From NCBI GenBank assembly GCA_020859745.1, contig JAJBVQ010000205.1:1-5135 (forward strand): DNA of 5,135 bases, read 5' to 3'. Below the pieces are notes generated by a model. It saw only the letters and a list, made by a program, of their open reading frames with translations, was not told where the DNA came from and did not search any database. Every line of letters starts with the position of its first letter. Position 1 is the first letter of the stretch. Source of the stretch: Rikenellaceae bacterium. GTDB lineage: Bacteria > Bacteroidota > Bacteroidia > Bacteroidales > Rikenellaceae. This document shows positions 1-5,135 of this stretch, in pieces. Both the position numbers and the translations under genes were made by a program.

Positions 1-1
1 C

Positions 2-1243
2 TCCACTTATGTGAACCTCACGGCCGGAAATGTGACCAAACGGCTGACCGTGCAACAGCGGCCCGACCGGGGGACGATCAATTTCCGCCCCAAGCGGGTG
101 CTGCTCTCCCCGGCCCATCCGACGAAAAGCGACGTGTTCGTCGATTGCCGGAACGCCTGGAAGCTACTGCCCAGCGACAAGGTCGCTCCGAGCCCCGGGA
201 ACGGGACGGGCGACTATTGCGTGACGCTGACCCGCAAAACCTCCGAGAACGACCTCACGGCCTACGGAAACGAGTTCTACACCGTGCGCAACATGGAGAC
301 GCTCGACACCAGCCGGATCGAGCTGTGCAACCTCTTTTTCGACGCTCCGGACGAGATCTACGTCGGGAATCCGGTGATGACCTCCGACACGACGGTCTGG
401 AACGACGAGATCGTGGCGCTGGGAGCCAGCGGCAAGTTCACGGTGGTCGGCACGCCGGACTGGATGACAGCGACCGTCGAGGACGACGGGCGGCTGAAGA
501 TCGTGGCGCAGCGCGATCCCGAAGAGGAAGCCCGCGAGGGGATGATGACCCTCGCCCACGCCGACGATCCGGACTATACCGTCCAAGTCAAGGTGATCCA
601 GGACGTGATCGTCCGCATCCCCGAGTTCGACTACTTCACGCTCAAATTCACGTGGAAGGGGAACGACGTGGACATCGCCGTCGAGTTCGCCGACAACAAC
701 GGCGCGGCGTTCGACAAAAAACCGGTGGGCTGGAGCAAAAACTCTTCGGTAGTCTACAATAGCCAGACGCTCCTGCAATGGGGCGGCGACGCGACCGGCG
801 GGCAGGGCGAAACGGCCTTTTTCAACGCCCCGGTGGTCAACTCGGACAACACCGTGCCGCGTAAGCTCAACCTCGACGTGTACGCCACCTGGTACACCTC
901 CGGACGCGCCCCGGACACCATGGGCTTCACGATGTATGCCTACAAGGGCGGCACGATGCAGCAATCCGGCACGAACTTCAACAATGTGGGGGGCGTTCTG
1001 GTCTACAGCCAGCGGTTCCAGGTGATGATTACCACCACTAAGGGCAACGGCACCTACGACAGAGGCGGCTACACCTATGTGGCGCGCCTGGTTTACGACA
1101 AGGTCAAGCACTCGGCCCGCGTGGACCTGAGGGCCACGCCGAGCACCTTCTCGGCGCCGGTACCCTACAGAATACTCCCGGCGGTGGCGGACAAACCCAA
1201 ACCGCCCGTAGAACACAAAACAAGCTATGTTTATTCCAGGTAA
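2..1243 (+). CDS. Secreted fimbria-associated protein with BACON-like repeats (5' end beyond window)
   Basis: The reading frame is open to the left edge, so the 413 visible residues are the C-terminal part of a larger protein; the GTG at 11 is merely inside the frame. Residues are counted from that GTG. Residues 1-16 end in a strand of the form LTVQQ, typical of the last strand of a BACON unit. Residues 20-118 form a second beta-rich unit. Residues 119-198 form a clearer BACON-like unit (W at the TPDWM position, closing strand VQVKVIQD). Residues 200-375 form a separate aromatic, Gly- and Asn-rich domain (WKGNDVDIAVEF, LDVYATWYTSG), followed by a Pro-rich tail. BACON-like domains are beta-sandwiches common in Bacteroidota surface proteins. 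The next gene begins one base after this stop and is fimbrillin-like, so a role as a large fimbrial tip or accessory subunit is inferred. No enzyme motif is visible. The family of the C-terminal domain was not recognised. Confidence 0.8.
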   Translation, partial: STYVNLTAGNVTKRLTVQQRPDRGTINFRPKRVLLSPAHPTKSDVFVDCRNAWKLLPSDKVAPSPGNGTGDYCVTLTRKTSENDLTAYGNEFYTVRNMETLDTSRIELCNLFFDAPDEIYVGNPVMTSDTTVWNDEIVALGASGKFTVVGTPDWMTATVEDDGRLKIVAQRDPEEEAREGMMTLAHADDPDYTVQVKVIQDVIVRIPEFDYFTLKFTWKGNDVDIAVEFADNNGAAFDKKPVGWSKNSSVVYNSQTLLQWGGDATGGQGETAFFNAPVVNSDNTVPRKLNLDVYATWYTSGRAPDTMGFTMYAYKGGTMQQSGTNFNNVGGVLVYSQRFQVMITTTKGNGTYDRGGYTYVARLVYDKVKHSARVDLRATPSTFSAPVPYRILPAVADKPKPPVEHKTSYVYSR

Positions 1244-1244
1244 G

Positions 1245-2915
1245 ATGAAACGTACCCTTCTGACAGCATGGGCGGCGCTGCTCGCCGCCTCGTGCACGAC
1301 CGGCCAGAGGGCCGGCGGAGATGCCGGCCCCGGCGAAGGCAAGGTGCCTGTCACCTTCGCGGTGGAGGTTCCTGCGGCGACGCTCGTTCCCACCCGCGCG
1401 GCCTTTGGCGACTGCGACGTGCTCAATATGGATGTACTGGTCTTCGACCAGGACGGTAAGTTCCTCGAGAGGGCCGGAACCGACCGGGTGTCGGGCGACG
1501 GGAGCGTCAAATCGTTTACCGTGAGGGTCGATCCCAGCTCCGCCCTGCGCTCGTTCGTGGTCATCGCCAATGCCCGCACTGCGGGGGGCGACGACCGCGT
1601 GGACATGACGGGCATCACGCCCGGCACGCCCGCGACCAACGCGGCGGCGATGTTGGAAACGCTGCCCCTGGCCGGTGGCCGAGCGGACGAGATCCTGCCG
1701 CTGATGATGTACGGGGTAGGGACGCTGCCCCGTGTGGACGACGCCAGCGGGCCGCTCGGCGTGAACCTGCTGCGGGCAGCGGCCTGCGTGCAGATCAGGG
1801 CCGGACAGCCTGCGGGCGACAACGGGCTGGATGCTTTCACGCTGCTGAGGGCTACTTTAGGGGATGCCGCCGCTTCGGCGCTGGTCGTAAACGCTTCCGG
1901 CGCGACGGTTCCGAATGTGCCGGGCGGCCTCTCTTATGTAAATTACTGGACTTCGGCGGCGGACGATGCCGGCTGGAGCGCCGGCCCGCAACCGCTGCTG
2001 TACGCCTACGAGCGCTATAACACGACCGCCGACTACATGAGCGTGCTGGTGCAGGCTTCGTGGAAAGGGCAGGAGTACTATTACCGGATCCTGATGCACG
2101 ATGGAGCGGGCGTTCCCTACCATATTCTCCGCAACCACCGCTATATCGTCACGGTCGTGCGGGTCGAAGGGCCGGGGTGGAGCACACCGGAGCTGGCGAT
2201 GGCCAATCCTCCGGCCAACAGCGGCAACACGGTGCTGGAGGTGCAGATCACCGATGCCGAAGACGATATTTTCCATATCGTTACGGACAATCAGTACGAG
2301 CTGGGGTTGAGCAACAACTCGTTCGAAGGCTGGGGCGGTTCGTATAACCGCCGGTGGAGGCTGGCCGACGTACTGGCTACCCATCCGGACGCTGCGGCCC
2401 TGCTCTCTGCTGAAGTCGCTTCGGCCGACCTGTCGGATACCCGGTTCGAGCCGTCTTACCGGTACCGGCTCTCGTTTACGAACCCGAATCCGTCGGCGGC
2501 CGACCGTTCGGGGAGCGTGACCGTCCGGTGCGGCAACCTCGTGCAGCCGATTGCGGTCCGGTTCGTCGAGTCCAAGTTCCGCAGCGGTTACACGGATAAG
2601 GATGCGGATTCGTTTGTGTTCCTGTTGGCCGACGAGACGACACCGAAGCCGTGGAAAGTGTGGATTCCCCCGATAGATATATCGGACGACCCTCGGCCGA
2701 TGGGAGTGCGGCTCTCTTCGTCCGCTTCGGCTACTGATTTCACTCCGGTTCCCGGAAACCCAACCACGTGGGGAAGTACGTTGATGGAGAGCCGCACGGC
2801 GGCCAAAGCCTATCTGCATGTTCCGGTGAAAAGCGTCATCGACTGCACGGGGGACTGGCTTTTCCTGACCGACGGGAATGGTGTAGCGCGCCGGATTGCG
2901 ATTATGAATTATTAG
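1245..2915 (+). CDS. Mfa-like fimbrillin-family lipoprotein (fimbrial anchor/accessory subunit)
   Basis: The 556-residue product starts with a textbook lipoprotein signal: basic MKRT, a hydrophobic core and lipobox LAAS-C with the lipidated Cys at 17. I chose ATG 1245 because it puts the signal at the N terminus and follows the previous stop as TAAGATG. The in-frame ATG at 1227 would add MFIPGK and overlap the upstream gene. After the signal comes a fimbrillin-type N-terminal domain: beta strands, the motif PTRA at 49-52, then MDVLVFDQDGKFL at 62-74. A second recognisable block at 278-325 contains the LRNHRYIVTVVRVEGPGW strand pair and PPAN, usual near the end of the Mfa/FimA-like two-domain fold. 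Residues 327-440 look like another Ig/BACON-like unit (SGSVTVRC, IAVRFVES), and the final 100 residues are unassigned. The protein is longer than a simple major fimbrillin, so an anchor, accessory or tip role is more likely than shaft subunit. The mature start (CTTGQRAGGD) lacks a clear acidic surface-export signal. Confidence 0.82.
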   Translation: MKRTLLTAWAALLAASCTTGQRAGGDAGPGEGKVPVTFAVEVPAATLVPTRAAFGDCDVLNMDVLVFDQDGKFLERAGTDRVSGDGSVKSFTVRVDPSSALRSFVVIANARTAGGDDRVDMTGITPGTPATNAAAMLETLPLAGGRADEILPLMMYGVGTLPRVDDASGPLGVNLLRAAACVQIRAGQPAGDNGLDAFTLLRATLGDAAASALVVNASGATVPNVPGGLSYVNYWTSAADDAGWSAGPQPLLYAYERYNTTADYMSVLVQASWKGQEYYYRILMHDGAGVPYHILRNHRYIVTVVRVEGPGWSTPELAMANPPANSGNTVLEVQITDAEDDIFHIVTDNQYELGLSNNSFEGWGGSYNRRWRLADVLATHPDAAALLSAEVASADLSDTRFEPSYRYRLSFTNPNPSAADRSGSVTVRCGNLVQPIAVRFVESKFRSGYTDKDADSFVFLLADETTPKPWKVWIPPIDISDDPRPMGVRLSSSASATDFTPVPGNPTTWGSTLMESRTAAKAYLHVPVKSVIDCTGDWLFLTDGNGVARRIAIMNY

Positions 2916-2931
2916 TAACGGATTACCGATC

Positions 2932-2970
2932 CGTACATCCGGCCCTGCAAGGGGCCGGATGTACCCATTT
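2932..2970 (+). terminator. Perfect hairpin after the fimbrial operon (terminator or operator)
   Basis: Arms 2933-2945 and 2952-2964 are perfectly complementary over 13 bp. A T·G pair can extend the stem and close a GCAA (GNRA-type) tetraloop at 2947-2950. The stem is GC-rich and begins 17 bases after the fimbrillin stop. That position suits a transcription terminator, but it is followed only by a broken T-rich stretch (CCATTTCACGATTT), so termination would be weak or partial. The same symmetry lies 14 bases before the start of the recombinase-like gene, so an operator or a site bound by that protein is the alternative. Confidence 0.55.
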
Positions 2971-2978
2971 CACGATTT

Positions 2979-3578
2979 ATGATACGAGGCTATTTCAGGT
3001 TGGCTTCCGGCGGAGCCGGGATGCAGGAGCGGCTCTCTGCGCTGATCGAGGCCGGAGCGAGCAGCGGCAACATTTTTTTCGACGAGTCGGGCAACAGCGA
3101 GCTGCGCCGGTTGTTCGCCATGCTTCAGGAGGGCGATACCCTGCTGGTACTGCGGATCGTGGATGTGTGCCGGGACATCGGCGAGATGTTCGACCTGCTG
3201 CGTATGTTGCGGGAGAGGCAGGTGCGGATGGTATCGCTCGGAGAGCCGTGGTTCGACATATCGCCGGCGACGATGCGCACGCGCATGCTGTGCCAGCTGA
3301 TCGAGCGGCTCTACGCGCTGGCCTGCGAGATGGAATGCACCCGGGCGCACGAACAGACCCTGAAGCGGCCTGTGGGACGGCCGAAGGGGAGTAAGCGCGA
3401 ACTGTTGCTGAAAGTGGAGGCTGCCTTCAAACTGTACGACCGGGAGGAGGGGCTTTCGGTGGCCGATATTTGCAGCTCGGTGGGTCTTAACGAGCGGACT
3501 TTCTACCGTCACTTGAGCAGTCGAAGGCCGCTGGACCTGGTGCGGCGTTCCAAAGGCCGGAAATCCCGCGCCTACTGA
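2979..3578 (+). CDS. Degenerate serine recombinase (resolvase/invertase)-like DNA-binding protein
   Basis: The product is 199 residues, normal for a small resolvase/invertase. The order of elements matches that family: the N-terminal strand IRGYFRLAS (3-10), a mid-domain with GDTLLVLR (52-59), SLGEPWFD (86-93, compare the family's SLTEP), a long helix at 97-124, the linker GRPKG (133-137), and a C-terminal helix-turn-helix at about 158-180 ending in TFYRHL. Active members have YxRVS, with Ser as nucleophile, and an R-L-D-R-L-G-R-type motif. Here the nucleophile position aligns with Ala9, with Ser10 one residue later. The second motif reads RIVDVCR, keeping the outer Arg residues (59, 65) but losing the central D-R. 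The region around the third catalytic Arg is shortened. It is therefore probably inactive or altered in catalysis and may act as a regulator, which is inferred. No Bacteroidota promoter is seen in the 63-base gap, so it is probably expressed by readthrough from the fimbrial operon. The C terminus is strongly basic. Confidence 0.75.
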   Translation: MIRGYFRLASGGAGMQERLSALIEAGASSGNIFFDESGNSELRRLFAMLQEGDTLLVLRIVDVCRDIGEMFDLLRMLRERQVRMVSLGEPWFDISPATMRTRMLCQLIERLYALACEMECTRAHEQTLKRPVGRPKGSKRELLLKVEAAFKLYDREEGLSVADICSSVGLNERTFYRHLSSRRPLDLVRRSKGRKSRAY

Positions 3579-3662
3579 ACGTTTACAGGGAGATACCGTT
3601 CCTGACGCTATCCGTTTTCAGGGCGATGTGCCAGATGTTTATTTGGGCGGAATAAAATAGAA

Positions 3663-3693
3663 AAAGCCTTTCATCCATCGGATGAAAGGCTTT
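3663..3693 (-). terminator. Rho-independent terminator of tRNA-fMet (possibly bidirectional)
   Basis: Arms 3663-3675 and 3681-3693 pair perfectly over 13 bp around a five-base loop. Reading on the minus strand, the stem starts 5 bases past the tRNA 3' end and runs into a T-rich stretch (CTTTTTCTATTTT), the classic intrinsic terminator form. On the plus strand the stem ends in CTTTCTT, so it could also stop transcripts coming from the recombinase-like gene 85 bases upstream. Confidence 0.85.
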
Positions 3694-3698
3694 CTTAG

Positions 3699-3771
3699 TA
3701 GCGGGGGGAGGACTCGATCCTCCGACCTTTGGGTTATGAGCCCAACGAGCTGCCAACTGCTCCACCCCGCG
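3699..3771 (-). tRNA. Initiator tRNA-fMet (anticodon CAU)
   Basis: A complete 73-nt cloverleaf folds on the minus strand: acceptor arm 3765-3771 with 3700-3706, D stem GAGC/GCTC, anticodon stem TTGGG/CCCAA around loop CTCATAA, and T stem GGAGG/CCTCC. It is the initiator rather than the elongator because position 1 (C) does not pair with position 72, positions 11:24 are A:T (purine:pyrimidine), and three consecutive G:C pairs sit at the base of the anticodon loop. The 5' sequence CGCGGGGTGGAGCAG also matches bacterial initiators. The 3' CCA is not encoded; A73 is followed by CTA, so CCA must be added after transcription. Two positions are unusual: position 72 is T instead of the usual A, and the T loop begins ATC rather than TTC. 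The gene has its own promoter and terminator. Confidence 0.95.
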
Positions 3772-3784
3772 ATCATTGCGAATA

Positions 3785-3816
3785 CAAAGATAATGCCTTT
3801 TTTGTAAATTGCAAAA
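3785..3816 (-). promoter_or_regulatory. Bacteroidota-type promoter of tRNA-fMet
   Basis: On the minus strand a TTTTG box (3812-3816) is followed after 19 bases by TATCTTTG (3785-3792), a perfect match to the Bacteroidota TAnnTTTG -7 element with its -33 TTTG partner. The -7 box ends 13 bases before the first tRNA nucleotide, which predicts a leader of only a few bases. Confidence 0.8.
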
Positions 3817-3825
3817 CCGGGACTT

Positions 3826-3880
3826 AAAAAAATATCCCGCCCGCCCTCGCCGAACCACGGAACAGGCTGGCAGCGGGATA
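3826..3880 (-). terminator. Rho-independent terminator of the ROK kinase gene
   Basis: On the minus strand the arms 3873-3880 and 3833-3840 form an 8-bp GC-rich outer stem. A further inner stem with a bulge and a CCG/CGG mini-hairpin are possible in the 32-base interior. The stem is followed by ATTTTTTTAAG, a run of seven T (3826-3832). It begins 19 bases beyond the kinase stop codon and ends just upstream of the tRNA promoter, insulating the tRNA gene from kinase transcription. Confidence 0.75.
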
Positions 3881-3899
3881 ATTAACATGGGTGAAAAAA

Positions 3900-5018
3900 C
3901 TACCTGCCTGCCGCAGTCCGGTCCAAAGCGTGCAGCGCATAGGCATACGCCCCGATGCTGATCGCCTTGCTCGTCCCGATGCGCGAGAATCCGATCCCCA
4001 CGCGCGGCATCGAGTCGTACGTCACCCGTTCGTTCGTGTGCGGGATCTGGATCTGTTTCACCTCGCCTTGCAGGAACGCCCCCATCTGCGCTTCGTCCTC
4101 CAGGTAGAAAGCCTTTTGGGCCAGGCGCGGGAACTGCGCACCCGTGGCTCCCGTGAACTGGCTGCGGATTTCGTCCATCATCGCCGGCACGAACAGCGAG
4201 CGAGCCCCTGCCACGCCCCCGCCGATCACGGCGATCCCGTCCACGATCGTCAGTACGTTGCACAGCGCATCCCCCAATGCCTGTCCCATGCGGCGGAACG
4301 CCTCCTGAGCGGCGGCCCGGTCGCCCTCTTTCTCGCCGATCCCGATCTCGTATATATCTTTCGGATGCGGCAGCTTGTCCGCCGGGGTGCCCGTCAGTTC
4401 GCCGTACACGCGGCGCACGGCGCGGATGCTGATGGACTCTTCGATATTCTGCTCCTGGTGGTAGCGCTGGCTCAGCAGCCACACTTCGGCCGCCGCCGAG
4501 TTGTCTCCGAGGAAAAGGTCACCGTTGCGGACGATCCCGCCGCCGAAGCCTGTCCCGAGCGTCAGCCCCACGAGGTTGTGGTACCGCTTCGGGCTCCCCG
4601 CCTTTTCGAGTTGGGCGTTGACCCACGGCAGGTAGCCGCTGATCGCCTCACCGTAGGCGTACAGGTCGCCGTCGTTGTTGATGAACACCGGGATGCCGAA
4701 CTCCGCCGCGAGCATCGGCCCTACGGCGACCCCGCCTTTATAGGCCGGAAGGTTGCCGATGTTCCAGATAATACCGTTGGGGTAGTCCGCCGGCCCCGGG
4801 AAAGCGAAACTGATAGCCACCGGCGCCTCTTTGAGCCGCGACCGCACGGCGTGGAAACCGTTGATAAGATTCGCTAAACTCAGCTCCAGATTATTGGCCG
4901 CCGAAGGCAGGTGGATCGGCTCGACGATCTCTTCGCAGCCGCGGATGGCGCCGAAAACGAAGTTGGTACCGCCGGCATCCAGCGTCATCACGGTGCGCTG
5001 GTCGTTATGGAAGTTCAT
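3900..5018 (-). CDS. ROK-family sugar kinase (glucokinase/hexokinase type, no zinc motif)
   Basis: The 372-residue cytoplasmic protein carries the ASKHA/ROK fold signatures in order: phosphate-1 motif LDAGGTN at 13-19, sugar-binding FPGPADYP at 73-80, INNDGDLYAYGE at 113-124 with the presumed catalytic base Asp116, phosphate-2 motif GTGFGGG at 155-161, the adenosine-side VIGGG at 264-268, and a C-terminal SIGAYAYAL helix. ROK kinases phosphorylate hexoses such as glucose, N-acetylglucosamine, mannose or fructose with ATP. The canonical ROK zinc motif (CxCGxxGCxE and its preceding His) is absent; residues 171-195 read GDNSAAAEVW and continue without Cys, and the protein has only Cys28 and Cys253. 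Intact catalytic motifs argue for an active enzyme of a zinc-free ROK branch; the sugar cannot be read from sequence. There is no N-terminal helix-turn-helix, so it is a kinase rather than a ROK repressor. ATG 5018 suits the motif spacing; its leader is A-rich without a Shine-Dalgarno sequence. The gene is monocistronic. Confidence 0.92.
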   Translation of the reverse strand: MNFHNDQRTVMTLDAGGTNFVFGAIRGCEEIVEPIHLPSAANNLELSLANLINGFHAVRSRLKEAPVAISFAFPGPADYPNGIIWNIGNLPAYKGGVAVGPMLAAEFGIPVFINNDGDLYAYGEAISGYLPWVNAQLEKAGSPKRYHNLVGLTLGTGFGGGIVRNGDLFLGDNSAAAEVWLLSQRYHQEQNIEESISIRAVRRVYGELTGTPADKLPHPKDIYEIGIGEKEGDRAAAQEAFRRMGQALGDALCNVLTIVDGIAVIGGGVAGARSLFVPAMMDEIRSQFTGATGAQFPRLAQKAFYLEDEAQMGAFLQGEVKQIQIPHTNERVTYDSMPRVGIGFSRIGTSKAISIGAYAYALHALDRTAAGR

Positions 5019-5052
5019 AGGTTGTTGTTTTGTGATTGTTCGGGTTGTTTTG

Positions 5053-5083
5053 CAAATATAATCAATAAAACGATAGGGTTAAA
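5053..5083 (-). promoter_or_regulatory. Bacteroidota-type promoter of the ROK kinase gene
   Basis: On the minus strand TATATTTG (5053-5060) matches the TAnnTTTG -7 element. Nineteen bases upstream lies TTTA (5080-5083), a one-mismatch version of the -33 TTTG box. The predicted start gives a leader of roughly 25-30 bases, rich in A and C, before ATG 5018. No operator or riboswitch-like structure is seen. Confidence 0.7.
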
Positions 5084-5135
5084 AATCATTTCACAGTCCC
5101 GGAACCAGTGGCGGCCAAGACCGAGCGCAGCGAGT

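Noticed and set aside
1227..1244. Upstream ATG as start of the fimbrillin lipoprotein
   Set aside because: It would place MFIPGK before the signal peptide and overlap the preceding gene by 17 bases; ATG 1245 gives a standard lipoprotein signal.
164..1840. 558-codon open frame on the minus strand across both fimbrial genes
   Set aside because: It lies antisense to two coherent genes, has an Arg/His/Val-rich low-information composition, no recognisable motif, and arises from high GC content. The same holds for the minus-strand frame at 1857-2819.
2933..2964. Inverted repeat as one end of an invertible promoter
   Set aside because: No second matching copy exists in the window and no promoter lies between repeat arms only six bases apart, so inversion of a promoter segment cannot be supported here.
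3638..3646. TTTATTTG on the plus strand as a promoter -7 box
   Set aside because: It mismatches TAnnTTTG at the second base, and no plus-strand gene follows; only the tRNA terminator and the antisense tRNA lie downstream.
3583..4482. 299-codon minus-strand frame running through the kinase, tRNA and terminators
   Set aside because: It covers a tRNA, two terminators and a promoter and is out of frame with the clear ROK kinase, with Arg/Gly-rich shadow composition.
3891..4877. 328-codon plus-strand frame opposite the kinase
   Set aside because: An antisense shadow of the ROK gene; His/Arg/Val-rich with no family features.
5091..5135. Possible 3' end of another minus-strand gene at the right edge, and a short resemblance of ACTCGCTGCGCTCGGTC to cloning-vector origin sequence
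   Set aside because: Several frames are open or stop within these 45 bases and none can be chosen. The resemblance covers only 17 bases and then diverges, so it is treated as chance rather than vector contamination.

Overview
The window looks like chromosomal DNA of a GC-rich member of the Bacteroidales, most plausibly a Rikenellaceae/Alistipes-type gut bacterium. This is inferred from several signs. Both recognisable promoters follow the Bacteroidota pattern (a TTTG-like box, 19 nt, then TAnnTTTG). No purine-rich Shine-Dalgarno sequence precedes the genes. Two adjacent genes encode BACON/fimbrillin-type surface proteins, which are characteristic of the Bacteroidales, and coding GC is visibly high. 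The genus is a guess.

Left part (1-2915, plus strand): the distal end of a fimbria-like (type V pilus type) operon. The first gene enters from beyond the left edge and encodes a secreted multidomain protein with BACON-like beta-sandwich units and a distinct C-terminal domain. One base after its stop codon comes a gene for a lipoprotein with an Mfa-like fimbrillin fold signature, probably an anchor, accessory or tip subunit. The two are almost certainly co-transcribed.

Middle (2916-3580, plus strand): a short gap holds a perfect long hairpin and then a small gene. That gene encodes a serine-recombinase (resolvase/invertase)-like protein in which several catalytic positions appear substituted. 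It keeps a GRPKG linker and a C-terminal helix-turn-helix, so it may act as a DNA-binding regulator of the fimbrial locus rather than as an active invertase.

Right part (3660-5135, minus strand): an initiator tRNA-fMet(CAU) gene with its own promoter and terminator, preceded on the same strand by a ROK-family sugar kinase gene that also has its own promoter and terminator. These read towards the fimbrial locus, so the two gene blocks converge at 3580-3700. The last roughly 75 bases (5061-5135) hold the kinase promoter and otherwise nothing that can be assigned.

Functionally there are two units: a surface-appendage locus with a probable local DNA-binding regulator, and a housekeeping segment (translation initiation tRNA, hexose phosphorylation). 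No CRISPR array, insertion sequence or complete novel multi-gene system is visible. The most interesting items are the degenerate recombinase with the symmetric repeat in front of its start, and unusual positions in the initiator tRNA.
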